In this document: one piece after another, positions 28,843 through 38,273 of the stretch
Layout: each line of letters starts with the position of its first letter
Numbering within the stretch: position 1 is the stretch's first letter
Source of the DNA: Clostridiales bacterium
GTDB lineage: Bacteria; Bacillota; Clostridia; Oscillospirales; Oscillospiraceae
Assembly: GCA_029008095.1 (NCBI GenBank)
Contig: JAQXJB010000027.1
Span: 1 to 51,601, forward strand
Length of the DNA stretch: 51,601 bases
Direction of reading: 5' to 3'
Notes under the pieces: generated by a model
Seen by the model: the letters and a program-made list of their open reading frames with translations, nothing else
Databases searched by the model: none
Told to the model about the DNA's origin: nothing
Translations under genes and position numbers: made by a program

Positions 28843-31800
28843 GAGAACAGATATCAAAAAAGTCCTCGTCATCGGCTCCGGCCCGATCGTTATCGGTCAG
28901 GCGGCGGAATTTGACTACGCCGGCACCCAGGCATGTCTCGCCCTCAAGGAGGAGGGCTATGAGGTCGTCCTCTGCAACTCCAACCCGGCCACCATCATGA
29001 CCGACACCTCCATCGCCGACAAGGTCTATATGGAGCCGCTGACGCTGGAATACATAGCCAAAATAATCCGCTATGAGCGTCCCGACGCGATACTCCCCGG
29101 AATAGGCGGTCAGACCGGTCTGAATCTGGCCATGCAGTTGGAAAAGAAGGGCATACTCGCCGAGTGCCGCGTGGAGCTGCTGGGCACAAAGAGCGCCAGC
29201 ATCGAGCGAGCCGAGGACCGCGAGCTGTTCAAGGAGCTTTGCCAGGAGCTCGGCGAGCCCGTCCTTCCCTCGGATATCGCTACCTCCATTGAAGAAGGCC
29301 TGAAGGTCGCGGAGAAGATAGGCTATCCCGTGGTGCTTCGCCCCGCCTTTACTCTCGGCGGCACCGGCGGCGGCTTCGCGGACAACGAGGCGGAATTTCT
29401 GCCGCTTATGAAAAATGCCCTTTCCCTCTCTCCGGTGAAGCAGGTGCTTATCGAAAAGAGCATAAAGGGCTACAAGGAAATAGAATATGAGGTCATGCGG
29501 GACAGCAACGACACCGCCATCACCATCTGCAATATGGAGAATCTCGACCCGGTTGGTATACACACGGGCGACTCCATAGTCGTCTGCCCCTCCCAGACGC
29601 TTACCAACAAGGAATATCACATGCTCCGCGACAGCGCCCTGAAAATAATCCGTGCGCTGGGGATAGAGGGCGGCTGCAATGTGCAGTTCGCTCTCGACCC
29701 CAATTCCTTCCAGTATTATCTCATCGAAGTCAATCCCAGGGTATCCCGTTCCTCCGCGCTGGCATCCAAGGCTAGCGGCTATCCCATCGCCCGCGTATCG
29801 GCCAAGATAGGCGTAGGCATGACTCTGGACGAGATACAAATCGCCAACACTCCCGCATCCTTCGAACCGACGCTGGACTATGTGGTCACCAAGATGCCCC
29901 GCTTCCCCTTTGACAAATTCACGGACGCCAACAATTCTCTCGGCACTCAGATGAAGGCCACCGGCGAGGTAATGAGCATAGGCCGCTGCATGGAGGAAAG
30001 CCTTCTGAAGGCCATCCGCTCCCTTGAGATAGGCCTGTACCATCTCCACAGCCGTAAATTTGACTCATGGAGCGAGGCGGATCTGTTTACTTACATAAAA
30101 ACCGGCACAGACGACAGGATATACGCCATTGCGCAGCTTCTTCGGCTCGGCTGTGGGACAGACAGCATAGCGGAGGCCACCGCCATTGACAGGCTCTTTA
30201 TCCGCAAGCTGAAGAACATCGTTGACGAGGAGCGGGCGCTGAAAGCCGCTCCCGGCAGCGTGGAAGCGCTCCGCCGCGCGAAGCGTCTGGGCTTCTCTGA
30301 CAGGACGATAGCAGGAGTTTGGGGCAAAACGGAGGAGGAAATATTCAGCCTTCGCAAGCAGGCCGGTATTATTCCCGTTTACAAGATGATAGACACCTGC
30401 GCCTCCGAATTTGACAGCTATATTCCCTATTTTTACTCCACCTACGAGGACGAGAACGAGTCCATCGTATCGGCGAAGAAAAAGGTGATCGTGCTCGGCT
30501 CCGGCCCTATCCGCATCGGCCAGGGCGTGGAATTCGACTATTCCACCGTCCACGCCGTCAAGACTATCAAAAGCGCGGGCTATGAAGCCATCATCATTAA
30601 CAACAATCCCGAGACCGTGTCCACCGACTACACCTGCTCGGATAAGCTCTATTTCGAGCCGCTCTGTGTGGAGGACGTTATGAACGTCATCGAGCTTGAG
30701 CAGCCGGAGGGCGTTATCGCAACGCTGGGCGGCCAGACCGCCATCAATCTGGCCGAGCCGCTGCGAGAGCGGGGCGTAAAAATAATCGGCACGGACTGCG
30801 ACGCTATCGAGAAGGCCGAGAACCGCGATTCCTTTGAAAAGCTGCTTTTCTCCCTTGGCATTCCCCAGCCAAAGGGGCAGGCGGTCACCAGCATAGAGGC
30901 AGGCGTAAAGGCCGCCGAGGAAATAGGCTATCCCGTGCTCGTCCGCCCCAGCTTCGTGCTGGGCGGCAGAGCCATGCAGATAGTCGCCAAGGAGGAGGCT
31001 CTGCGCAATTACCTCAGAACCGCCGTTGAAATAGACGAGGATAAGCCCGTGCTGGTGGACAAATACATCCGCGGCAAGGAGGTTGAGGTGGACGCCATCT
31101 GCGACGGCAGACAGGTATTCGTCCCCGGTATCATGGAGCTGGTGGAGCGCACGGGCGTACATTCCGGCGACTCCATAAGCATGTACCCCTCCCGCAGCAT
31201 CTCGGATAAGGTGAAGGCGACCATTCTCGATTATACGGAAAAGCTGGGCATCGGCATAGGCATCGTAGGTCTGTTCAATATCCAGTTCATCGTGGACGAG
31301 CACGATGACGTATACATCATAGAGGTAAATCCCCGCTCGTCGCGTACCGTGCCGTTTCTCTCTAAGGCCACCGGCTACAGCCTCGCTGATATAGCCACGC
31401 TGGTCATCCTCGGCAAGAGTCTCGCGGAGCAGGGCATCACCGAGCTTTATCCCCCGGAAAAGGAACGCTTTTACGTCAAGGCCCCCGCCTTCTCCTTCTC
31501 CAAGCTGAACGGCATGGACGCATATTTGTCCCCGGAAATGAAATCCACCGGCGAGGCCATAGGCTATGACAAAAAGCTGCACCGCGCCATGTATAAGGCC
31601 ATGATAGCCTCGGGAATAAAGGTGCAGAATTACGGTACGGTGGTCGTTACTCTTGCCGACGAGGACAAGGAGGAAGCCCTGCCGCTGGTACGCCGCTTCT
31701 ACAACATGGGCTTCAACATCGAAGCCACCATCGGTACAGCCATGTTCCTCAAGGAGCACGGCATCCGCACGAGAATACGCCGCAAGCTCAGCGAGGGCAG

Positions 31801-32014
31801 CGAGGAAATTCTGGACTCCATCCGCGCCGGCTACGTCAGCTACGTTATAAACACCCGCGCCATTCTTTCCGGCGTACACTATGAGGACGGCGTTGCCATC
31901 CGCCGCTGCGCCAGCCAGAACAACATCACGATGCTCACCTCTCTGGACACGGTCAAGGTGCTCCTTGACGTGCTGGAGGAGACCACCATCGGAATATCCA
32001 CAATCGATTCGTAA
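28835..32014 (+). CDS. carB: Carbamoyl-phosphate synthase large subunit
   Basis: 1059 residues, full length. Two ATP-grasp halves begin [20 protein letters not shown] and [20 protein letters not shown]. Both contain the EVNPR motif ([12 protein letters not shown] and [10 protein letters not shown]). The last 130 residues form the allosteric MGS-like domain. It makes carbamoyl phosphate for pyrimidines and arginine. Several very long reading frames on the opposite strand are only shadows of its codon bias. Confidence 0.97.
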   Translation: MPKRTDIKKVLVIGSGPIVIGQAAEFDYAGTQACLALKEEGYEVVLCNSNPATIMTDTSIADKVYMEPLTLEYIAKIIRYERPDAILPGIGGQTGLNLAMQLEKKGILAECRVELLGTKSASIERAEDRELFKELCQELGEPVLPSDIATSIEEGLKVAEKIGYPVVLRPAFTLGGTGGGFADNEAEFLPLMKNALSLSPVKQVLIEKSIKGYKEIEYEVMRDSNDTAITICNMENLDPVGIHTGDSIVVCPSQTLTNKEYHMLRDSALKIIRALGIEGGCNVQFALDPNSFQYYLIEVNPRVSRSSALASKASGYPIARVSAKIGVGMTLDEIQIANTPASFEPTLDYVVTKMPRFPFDKFTDANNSLGTQMKATGEVMSIGRCMEESLLKAIRSLEIGLYHLHSRKFDSWSEADLFTYIKTGTDDRIYAIAQLLRLGCGTDSIAEATAIDRLFIRKLKNIVDEERALKAAPGSVEALRRAKRLGFSDRTIAGVWGKTEEEIFSLRKQAGIIPVYKMIDTCASEFDSYIPYFYSTYEDENESIVSAKKKVIVLGSGPIRIGQGVEFDYSTVHAVKTIKSAGYEAIIINNNPETVSTDYTCSDKLYFEPLCVEDVMNVIELEQPEGVIATLGGQTAINLAEPLRERGVKIIGTDCDAIEKAENRDSFEKLLFSLGIPQPKGQAVTSIEAGVKAAEEIGYPVLVRPSFVLGGRAMQIVAKEEALRNYLRTAVEIDEDKPVLVDKYIRGKEVEVDAICDGRQVFVPGIMELVERTGVHSGDSISMYPSRSISDKVKATILDYTEKLGIGIGIVGLFNIQFIVDEHDDVYIIEVNPRSSRTVPFLSKATGYSLADIATLVILGKSLAEQGITELYPPEKERFYVKAPAFSFSKLNGMDAYLSPEMKSTGEAIGYDKKLHRAMYKAMIASGIKVQNYGTVVVTLADEDKEEALPLVRRFYNMGFNIEATIGTAMFLKEHGIRTRIRRKLSEGSEEILDSIRAGYVSYVINTRAILSGVHYEDGVAIRRCASQNNITMLTSLDTVKVLLDVLEETTIGISTIDS

Positions 32015-32028
32015 AAGGAGACTGCCAC

Positions 32029-33216
32029 ATGGTAACGCCAAATATGCATTACGGAGACCTGAAGGACTCCTATCTTTTCTACAACATCGCCCAAAAGACA
32101 AAGGCCTATCTGGAAGCCAATCCCGACAAAAGGCTATACCGCATGGGTATAGGCGATGTGTCTCTCCCCCTCTGCGACGCGGTCATCAAGGCTCTGCATG
32201 AAGCTGTTGAGGACCAGGCAAACAAGGAAAGCTTCCACGGCTACATGCCCGAGTGCGGCGCGCCCTTTCTGCGGGAGGCTATCGCCGGTTACTACGCCTC
32301 AAGGGGCGTAGCCCTCTCCCCCGACGAGGTATTCGTATCCAGCGGCGCCAGCGACGAGCTGGGCGACATCCTCGATCTTTTTGACCGCAGCAGCCCGGCG
32401 CTGGTGATCGAGCCGGCATATCCGGCTTATGTGGACGCCAACGTTATGGCGGGCAGAAAGATAGTCCACCTCGCTTCCGGCAGGGAAAACGGCTTTTTGC
32501 CCCAGCCGGACGACAGCATCCAGGCGGACATTCTCTATATCTGCTCCCCCAACAATCCCACCGGCGCTGTATTCAGCCGCGAGCAGCTGCAGGCATGGGT
32601 GGACTTTGCCAACAAAAACGGCTCCGTTATTCTTTTCGACGCCGCCTATGAGGCGTTCATCGAAGAGCCCGGACTTCCCCACAGCATTTTTGAGTTGGAC
32701 GGGGCGAGGAGCTGCGCAATAGAGATATGCTCCCTCTCCAAAACCGCCGGCTTCACCGGCACGCGCCTTGGCTACACCGTTATCCCCAGCACTCTTGAGC
32801 GAAAGGGCATGAACCTTAACTCAATGTGGGTGCGCAACCGCACCACCAAGACCAACGGCGTTTCCTACATCATACAAAAGGGCGGCGCGGCCGTCTTCAC
32901 CCCGGAGGGTCAGGAGCAGATACACGCCAACATACAGATCTACAAGAACAACGCAAAGCTGCTGATGGAGGCTCTTGACTCCCTCGGCATATGGTACTGC
33001 GGCGGCAAAAACGCCCCCTATATCTGGCTCAAGTGTCCCAACGGCATGGGCAGCTGGGAGTTTTTTGACTATCTGCTCCGGGAAATACAGGTAGTCGGCA
33101 CGCCCGGCGAGGGTTTTGGAGCCTGCGGTGAGGGATATTTCCGTTTCTCCACCTTCGGCAGTCCAGAGGACACGAGGGAAGCTGCTCGCCGTCTTTGCCA
33201 GCTGCTGGGCAAGTAA
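32029..33216 (+). CDS. dapL: LL-diaminopimelate aminotransferase
   Basis: 395 residues of PLP-dependent fold type I. The PLP lysine lies in SLSKTAGFTGTRLGY, with ICSPNNPTGAVF and FDAAYEAF for cofactor binding. The N-terminal HYGDLKDSYLFYNIAQKT and GIGDVSLPLCDAVI are typical of DapL, which converts tetrahydrodipicolinate with glutamate directly to LL-DAP for lysine and peptidoglycan. It is the last gene of the string and ends at a strong terminator. It uses glutamate, not glutamine, as amino donor. Confidence 0.9.
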   Translation: MVTPNMHYGDLKDSYLFYNIAQKTKAYLEANPDKRLYRMGIGDVSLPLCDAVIKALHEAVEDQANKESFHGYMPECGAPFLREAIAGYYASRGVALSPDEVFVSSGASDELGDILDLFDRSSPALVIEPAYPAYVDANVMAGRKIVHLASGRENGFLPQPDDSIQADILYICSPNNPTGAVFSREQLQAWVDFANKNGSVILFDAAYEAFIEEPGLPHSIFELDGARSCAIEICSLSKTAGFTGTRLGYTVIPSTLERKGMNLNSMWVRNRTTKTNGVSYIIQKGGAAVFTPEGQEQIHANIQIYKNNAKLLMEALDSLGIWYCGGKNAPYIWLKCPNGMGSWEFFDYLLREIQVVGTPGEGFGACGEGYFRFSTFGSPEDTREAARRLCQLLGK

Positions 33217-33247
33217 GCAAGGCGTCAAAAAGCTATCAAATCAAAAA

Positions 33248-33298
33248 AAATCTCTGCAAAAGCGAGATATGACTCAGCTTTTGCAGAGATTTGTATTT
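33248..33298. terminator. Bidirectional terminator between dapL and the GGDEF gene
   Basis: AAATCTCTGCAAAAGC pairs perfectly with GCTTTTGCAGAGATTT across a 13-base loop, with A-rich and T-rich flanks. It ends the 19-kb nitrogen string and the convergent cyclase gene. Confidence 0.93.
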
Positions 33299-33344
33299 AT
33301 TCGCCGCTCGCCTTGTTTCCGGAGCAATCATTATTACAGTCGCC

Positions 33345-35000
33345 TCAAACCGTCCGGGATATGTCATCGCTTTCAGCCGCCTGTAATCTTTTCGTTTCAT
33401 ACCACCGCTGCTTGTTGACATACATATCGGTGTCCGCTTTTTCAAGCAGCTCTTTACGGGACAGCCCGGGGAAGTCGGTAGACAGCGCATAGCCGACCGC
33501 ATAGCTCAATGCCGGCTTTTCGCCGGAGGCGTTGTAGGCGTCCACGGCGGAACGTATTTTCTCAATATACATCTCAGCAATTTCACGGTTCGCGTTCGTG
33601 AGCATCACGGTGAATTCGTCGCCTCCCCAGCGGCAGATCGTGTTGGCGGCCGGGATGGTATTGTTCAGGATTTTGGCAAAGTTATAAATCATCTTATCGC
33701 CGGCTTCATGTCCCATCGTATCGTTGATATTTTTCAGTCCGTTCAGATCCATCATCATCATACCGATTGGACTGCTGATGGGAGTGGGTGCATCCATAAG
33801 CATATCCCAGTAGCTCTTGTTAAAGAGGCCGGTATCGGTGTCCGTATGCGCCCTTTTGTTGATATCCAATATATTGATGATAAACAGCGCCAGCGTATAG
33901 ATCAGAACCGCAAAAATCGTGAATACAAGGTGGGAAGAGTTCCCGCTGATATAGAACGTCAAAAAATCGGCAAGCGTACCGACGATAAGCAGCAGCGCAA
34001 ACATCCAGGAAAATTTGGACGGCGCAAGGACTCCTCTGACTTTCTGGTGGAACAGCGCCGAAAACATAGACAGGACCACCAGAATGATTACGCCATGAGC
34101 AAGGGGCAGGGTCTGCTTAAAATCGGCAATGCCAAAAATCTGGCACAGCAGAACAAGCAAGGCTACACCGGAGGCAATCAAGGAGACGATCAGCATCAGT
34201 TTTGGTCTGAACTTCACAAAGCGGTCATACATATACAGCGTGAAGGGAATGCTGGCCAGAAACAGCATTCCGATGGCAACATAGCCTAAGAGCATTGGGT
34301 TTTCATCAAACATGAGAGGGAAAAATCTGGTATCGGTCAGCTTCCAGACTCCAAGCATCACAACAGAATTTCCCAGGAAAAATATGCCCCAGCGCTGAGT
34401 TTTCTTGCGACATATCAAGAACAACTCTGTCAACATAACAAACAGGCCCATCACAAAGCAGATGATAGAAAGGATCATCTGCATAAGGTCTCTCTTGAGC
34501 TGCGTCATATACAGGCTGTGAACGGGAGCGATCTGAAATTCTATACTGCGGTCGCGCACGTTTTTATAGACAGGAGTGACGACCACGCGGACCTCTTTTC
34601 CGTTGTCATCGGTAGTGAGAGGGACTGTTACCCAGTTGCTGCTTATGCTCTTGCCTATCCTGTTGGTTTCCCTGGGCATGAGGCTGTATACCAGCTCATC
34701 GTCAATATAGACCTCCGCATAGTGATGAACCAGATAGAACGCGAGCGTGGTATCGTTTGTGTCGATATTGCTCAGAACCCAACTGTACTGTTTGCGGATG
34801 CCGATGGGAGCCGAAGAGTCTTCTATTTCTTCCATCAGAGCAGGTTCAACAATGCGGCAGGCATCCGAGCTTCTCGTGCTCCGCACCGAAACATTCTCGG
34901 AGAGGCCCATATAAACAAAAAATATGATGAACAGCACACATACCAACGCATAGGCAACGATGGCAGTGCTCCGTAATTTTGACTTTTGTATAGTGCCCAC
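33345..35000 (-). CDS. Membrane diguanylate cyclase with extracytoplasmic sensor
   Basis: 551 residues. A signal-anchor helix (about 12-32) is followed by an outside beta-rich domain (about 40-160) and seven or so membrane helices (about 170-390), a layout like 7TMR-DISM sensors. The C-terminal GGDEF domain (about 395-535) has an intact RWGGDEF at 457-463, so it should make c-di-GMP. The RxxD inhibitory site five residues before GGDEF is absent, so feedback inhibition at that site is not expected. The start is odd: GTG at 35000 directly abuts AGGGGGAG, and no better start is seen. It is divergent from the riboswitch-controlled polysaccharide operon that its product may regulate. Confidence 0.88.
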   Translation of the reverse strand: MGTIQKSKLRSTAIVAYALVCVLFIIFFVYMGLSENVSVRSTRSSDACRIVEPALMEEIEDSSAPIGIRKQYSWVLSNIDTNDTTLAFYLVHHYAEVYIDDELVYSLMPRETNRIGKSISSNWVTVPLTTDDNGKEVRVVVTPVYKNVRDRSIEFQIAPVHSLYMTQLKRDLMQMILSIICFVMGLFVMLTELFLICRKKTQRWGIFFLGNSVVMLGVWKLTDTRFFPLMFDENPMLLGYVAIGMLFLASIPFTLYMYDRFVKFRPKLMLIVSLIASGVALLVLLCQIFGIADFKQTLPLAHGVIILVVLSMFSALFHQKVRGVLAPSKFSWMFALLLIVGTLADFLTFYISGNSSHLVFTIFAVLIYTLALFIINILDINKRAHTDTDTGLFNKSYWDMLMDAPTPISSPIGMMMMDLNGLKNINDTMGHEAGDKMIYNFAKILNNTIPAANTICRWGGDEFTVMLTNANREIAEMYIEKIRSAVDAYNASGEKPALSYAVGYALSTDFPGLSRKELLEKADTDMYVNKQRWYETKRLQAAESDDISRTV

Positions 35001-35030
35001 CTCCCCCTGTACCGCGTTTTGCGGAACTTG

Positions 35031-35041
35031 ATTATATTATA
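35031..35041 (-). promoter_or_regulatory. -10 region of the diguanylate cyclase gene
   Basis: Two overlapping TATAAT boxes lie on the minus strand about 30 bp before the GTG start. No clear -35 at proper distance is seen. The stretch from here to 35199 is AT-rich and shows no gene. Confidence 0.45.
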
Positions 35042-35199
35042 ATAACACAGTTTAAAAGTTCTTGCAAGCAAACCAGCAAAAATTTATGTATATTTGTATA
35101 GGAAATACATCTCTGTTTGCAGGATGTTGGCTTTCACTGCTCCGTTGGCCGGAAGTGGAAAATCTACCACCGTATAACAAAAAAAGCAGCACAAAACTC

Positions 35200-35228
35200 T
35201 TGCGGATCTTTTTAATATATGTTAAAAT
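35200..35228 (+). promoter_or_regulatory. Promoter of the polysaccharide operon
   Basis: TTGCGG (35200-35205) and TAAAAT (35223-35228) are 17 bp apart, directly before the riboswitch. RNA would start near 35235. Confidence 0.7.
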
Positions 35229-35251
35229 TGCGTCAGAGCAAAGTACCCCAT

Positions 35252-35324
35252 ACACAGCAAAATCGGAGAAATCCGGTGACGCAAAGCTAAAGGGACTAAC
35301 CTGAAAGGAATGTCAGCCAGCTGC
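35252..35324 (+). ncRNA. c-di-GMP-I riboswitch (GEMM motif)
   Basis: The conserved core GGTGACGCAAAGCTAAAGGG (35275-35294), followed by ACTAA and the closing TGTCAGCCAGCTGCC, matches the GEMM-I consensus. The P2 stem CGGA/TCCG is capped by a GAAA tetraloop, which docks into P3 in this class. The base before CAAA in ACAGCAAAA is G, as in c-di-GMP-binding rather than cGAMP-binding members, though I rate that assignment as tentative. CAGC/GCTG forms the closing P1. A terminator begins at the 3' edge of P1, so ligand binding and termination are linked. The direction (on or off) cannot be told safely. Confidence 0.93.
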
Positions 35325-35357
35325 CGCAGTACAAGCGTATTGTACTGCGGCTTTTTT
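35323..35357 (+). terminator. Riboswitch-linked intrinsic terminator
   Basis: GCCGCAGTACAA pairs perfectly with TTGTACTGCGGC around GCGTA and is followed by TTTTTT. It lies between the aptamer and the first gene and overlaps the last bases of P1. Confidence 0.93.
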
Positions 35358-35371
35358 GCACGAAGGGACGG

Positions 35372-36073
35372 ATGAACTTGCAAGAGGTTCTGAGAAACGA
35401 AAGAAAGTTTCTTATCAATATATCCGAATTCATGCGGAAGAGTCATGAGCTCCAACAGCTTCTCCGGGAGGACTCTCACAACGGGCCTCAGGGCTATAAG
35501 ATTCGCTCCCTGTACTTCGACACGGAGTATGACGGCGATTTTTTCGATAAAGAGTACGGCATGGAGATACGCAAGAAGCTGCGTCTCAGGATATATGATC
35601 CCCTGAGCGGCTCCGCGGTGCTGGAGATGAAGCAAAAACAGGGAGAGCAGCAGCGAAAGCGTTCCCTGCGGCTGTGCCGGGAAGACGCTGAGCGGCTTAT
35701 TGCCTGCGACTACTCGCCGCTGCTGCGATATCCTGATGAGTTTGCCAGGGAGTGTTACGCACTGATGAACACCCGCTGCTACCGTCCCAGGACGATAGTG
35801 GAATACCGGCGAAAGGCTTTCATTGCAAAGGAAAACAATATCCGGATCACCTTTGACCATCAGATAGACGCCACGGAGAGCAATTTCGGTCTTTTCGACC
35901 CCAATCTCATTATGAACCCGGTAATGGGGCGCAGCATGGCCGTTCTGGAAGTCAAGTACAACGGGTTCCTGCTCTCCTACATCCGTCAGATGCTGGACAG
36001 CATCGACAAAAGCGAATTATCCGTCAGCAAATACTGTATGGCAAGACAGTTGAGCTATCAGCCACACTTATAA
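35372..36073 (+). CDS. VTC/polyphosphate-polymerase-domain protein
   Basis: 233 residues of the VTC (triphosphate tunnel) fold. It shows RNERKFLINISEF at the N-terminus, YKIRSLYFDTEYDGDFFDKE (about 47-66), LRLRIYDP, EMKQKQGEQQRKRS and a C-terminal LEVKYNGFLLSYI. Basic and acidic residues alternate in the strands as in tunnel enzymes acting on phosphate chains. Eukaryotic Vtc4 polymerises polyphosphate. Bacterial members sit with CotH kinases and DUF4956 proteins, where the function is unsettled. It is the first gene after the riboswitch; the ATG follows GAAGGGA. Confidence 0.85.
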   Translation: MNLQEVLRNERKFLINISEFMRKSHELQQLLREDSHNGPQGYKIRSLYFDTEYDGDFFDKEYGMEIRKKLRLRIYDPLSGSAVLEMKQKQGEQQRKRSLRLCREDAERLIACDYSPLLRYPDEFARECYALMNTRCYRPRTIVEYRRKAFIAKENNIRITFDHQIDATESNFGLFDPNLIMNPVMGRSMAVLEVKYNGFLLSYIRQMLDSIDKSELSVSKYCMARQLSYQPHL

Positions 36074-36087
36074 TGGAGGACTACAAT

Positions 36088-36765
36088 ATGAAACAGGCTA
36101 TTTTTCAGCTTCTGAAGGATCAGGGCGATCTGTCATGGGAGCAGATCGTGACCCGCATCGCGGTTACGGCGCTGCTCGGCGCGGTCATCTTCGTGTCCTA
36201 CGCCATCTCCCACAGAGGTACGATATACAGTCGGAAATTTAATGTTAGCCTTGTGATCCTGGCTGTTCTGACCGGCACAGTCATGGTGGTTATCGGCAAC
36301 AATATCGCCCTCTCCCTTGGTATGGTGGGCGCACTGTCCATCGTCCGCTTCCGCACCGCCATCAAGGATTCCCGCGACACCATGTACATATTCTGGTCCA
36401 TCATCGTGGGTATCTGCTGCGGCGTGGGTAATTATTTCGTGGCAGCGGTCGGCAGCAGCTCCGTATTTCTGGTGCTTCTGTTCTTTGGCGCGGTCAAAAG
36501 CGACAGCCGAGTCCTGCTCATCATCCGCGGGGCAAGGCCCTCGGAGAGCAGGGTGGAGTCACTGGTGTTCCAGGCATTTGACCGAAAGGCCCGAATGCGG
36601 GTAAAGAATACCACGCAGGATTCGGTGGAGCTGATCTACGAGATCTCAGAAAAGATATTGACGGCGGCCAAACGGAAGACTCCCAACCTCAGTGATGCTT
36701 TTTACGCCATTGATGGTATCGAGTATGTAAATTTTGTGCTGCAGAACGATGAGATATCCAACTGA
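36088..36765 (+). CDS. DUF4956 membrane protein
   Basis: 225 residues. After a soluble N-terminus come about four membrane helices (about residues 22-145), with the conserved SLGMVGALSIVRFRTAIKDSRDTMYIFW-type core between helices two and three. A soluble C-terminal domain with an ACT-like pattern follows (about 150-225). The family is known only by its neighbourhood with VTC and CotH genes. The ATG at 36088 follows GGAGGA; the ATG at 36073 lies inside that site and is rejected. It may be the membrane anchor or channel for the VTC partner (inference). Confidence 0.85.
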   Translation: MKQAIFQLLKDQGDLSWEQIVTRIAVTALLGAVIFVSYAISHRGTIYSRKFNVSLVILAVLTGTVMVVIGNNIALSLGMVGALSIVRFRTAIKDSRDTMYIFWSIIVGICCGVGNYFVAAVGSSSVFLVLLFFGAVKSDSRVLLIIRGARPSESRVESLVFQAFDRKARMRVKNTTQDSVELIYEISEKILTAAKRKTPNLSDAFYAIDGIEYVNFVLQNDEISN

Positions 36766-36785
36766 CCGCCCAGAGAGTAAAAAGC

Positions 36786-38261
36786 ATGAAATATAAAGTA
36801 TTGGGCGCCGCTGTCTGCATCTGCGCCATTTTACTGTCGATTGCCGCACCTCTGTTGGAGGGCGGCGCGCGTGGGCGCGTTCACCAGCACCTGACGGCCT
36901 CCGTTAAGGAGGATGATGCGCAGGATACCGGCGTCTTTTCCACACATCTCCCCCTGGTGGAAATCGATACCGGCGGTGTTGAGATACCCGGAAAGGCTAT
37001 CCTTGGCGAAAATGGCATGCCCGTGAGCTACACGACTGCTGCGGACGGTACTGACAGCATAACGGCGCATATAGATATTGTAGACAATGAGACAACATAT
37101 AATCACATGGGAGACACGCCCACCGTCAGCTCGGATATCGAAATACACGTCCGCGGAAATTCCTCCCGCACCTTCGACAAGAGCAGTTACTCCCTGCGGC
37201 TCATGAAGGAGGACGGCACCAACAATCCCCAGCAGATCATGGGCATGGATGCCCACCACGAGTGGGTACTGCACGGTCCCTATCTGGATAAGACCCTGCT
37301 GCGCAACTACATGTGGTACAACATCGGCGGCGAGATCATGGACTACGCCCCCAATGTGCGTTTCTGCGAGGTCATACTCAACGGCGTGTATCAGGGTGTT
37401 TATGTGATGCTGGAGAATATCACCGCTGGAAGCGACGGCGCCCGGCTGAACATGACCGTCAGCGCCAAGCGCAACACCTTCAGCGGTTATCTTCTTCGGC
37501 TGGACAGGGGAACAGATCTCCCCATCAAGCAGATCGATACATTTACATATTACACAAAGCGAACACAGCAGGTCATAAACATCGTATACCCGGGTATCTC
37601 CAATCTGACGCCGGAGATCGCCGAGGAGATCAGGCAGGATTTTTCGGACTTTGAAAAGGCTCTTTACTCTTATGATTATGACAACGAAAAATACGGCTAC
37701 GCGGCGCAGATCGACGTGGAATCCTTTATCGACTACTTTCTGATAAATGAACTCACCTGCAACTACGACGCGGGCTGGCTCTCCACTTATATTTATAAGG
37801 ACACCTCCGGCCTGTTCCGTATGTGCCTTTGGGACATGAATTCCGCCTGCGATAACTATCAGGAGAGTCAGACGGAACCTCAGAGCTTTCAGATGCAGAA
37901 CTGTCTGTGGTATTTCATGCTGATAAAGGACGAGGACTTTACGGAAGCGCTCATAGACCGGTACTGGCAGCTTCGGAAAACCTGGTTCGACGAGGACTAT
38001 TTGAACCGGTACATTGATGAAACCGTGGCCTATCTTGGCGATGCCGTTGAGCGGAATTACAGTGTCTGGGGTTACTCCTTCGGATCAGAGTACAATATGC
38101 TTCTCCCGGAAGAGCGCAATCCCCGCAGTTACGAGGAATCCGTGGAGCAGATGAAGGATTTTCTTTCCGCGCGCATCGCCTGGATGGACGCTAACATCGA
38201 TACACTGCGGCAGTATTCCGCGGATTCCAAAGTCAAGAAATTCAACGAAAACGCAAACTGA
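36786..38261 (+). CDS. CotH-family protein kinase, secreted or membrane-anchored
   Basis: 491 residues. An N-terminal hydrophobic segment (about 5-25) suggests export. The CotH domain (about 110-450) shows VRGNSSRTFDKSSYSLRL, the DKTLLRNYMWYNIG helix, EVILNGVYQGVYVMLENI, SGYLLRLDRG and the metal-binding LWDMNSACDN. CotH kinases are atypical kinases that phosphorylate spore coat proteins in Bacillus and occur also in non-spore contexts. The target here is unknown; by position it could be a polysaccharide-associated or surface protein. It is 21 bp behind the DUF4956 gene. Confidence 0.9.
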   Translation: MKYKVLGAAVCICAILLSIAAPLLEGGARGRVHQHLTASVKEDDAQDTGVFSTHLPLVEIDTGGVEIPGKAILGENGMPVSYTTAADGTDSITAHIDIVDNETTYNHMGDTPTVSSDIEIHVRGNSSRTFDKSSYSLRLMKEDGTNNPQQIMGMDAHHEWVLHGPYLDKTLLRNYMWYNIGGEIMDYAPNVRFCEVILNGVYQGVYVMLENITAGSDGARLNMTVSAKRNTFSGYLLRLDRGTDLPIKQIDTFTYYTKRTQQVINIVYPGISNLTPEIAEEIRQDFSDFEKALYSYDYDNEKYGYAAQIDVESFIDYFLINELTCNYDAGWLSTYIYKDTSGLFRMCLWDMNSACDNYQESQTEPQSFQMQNCLWYFMLIKDEDFTEALIDRYWQLRKTWFDEDYLNRYIDETVAYLGDAVERNYSVWGYSFGSEYNMLLPEERNPRSYEESVEQMKDFLSARIAWMDANIDTLRQYSADSKVKKFNENAN

Positions 38262-38273
38262 CAAGGACTGCCT

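Noticed and set aside
30065-32101. A 678-codon open frame on the minus strand
   Set aside because: It lies entirely opposite carB (and the start of dapL) and mirrors its codon bias; no family motif and no ribosome binding site. Similar shadows opposite the glycosidase (3879-5258), amt (16286-17812) and carB (28808-30049) were dropped for the same reason.
33217-33344. T-box or lysine riboswitch near dapL
   Set aside because: dapL has no leader (15 bp after carB), and the downstream gap holds only the terminator and the end of the cyclase gene.
35063-35199. A second riboswitch or small RNA upstream of the GEMM promoter
   Set aside because: GCAAACC-like bases occur, but no conserved core or terminator was found; the stretch appears to be plain AT-rich spacer.
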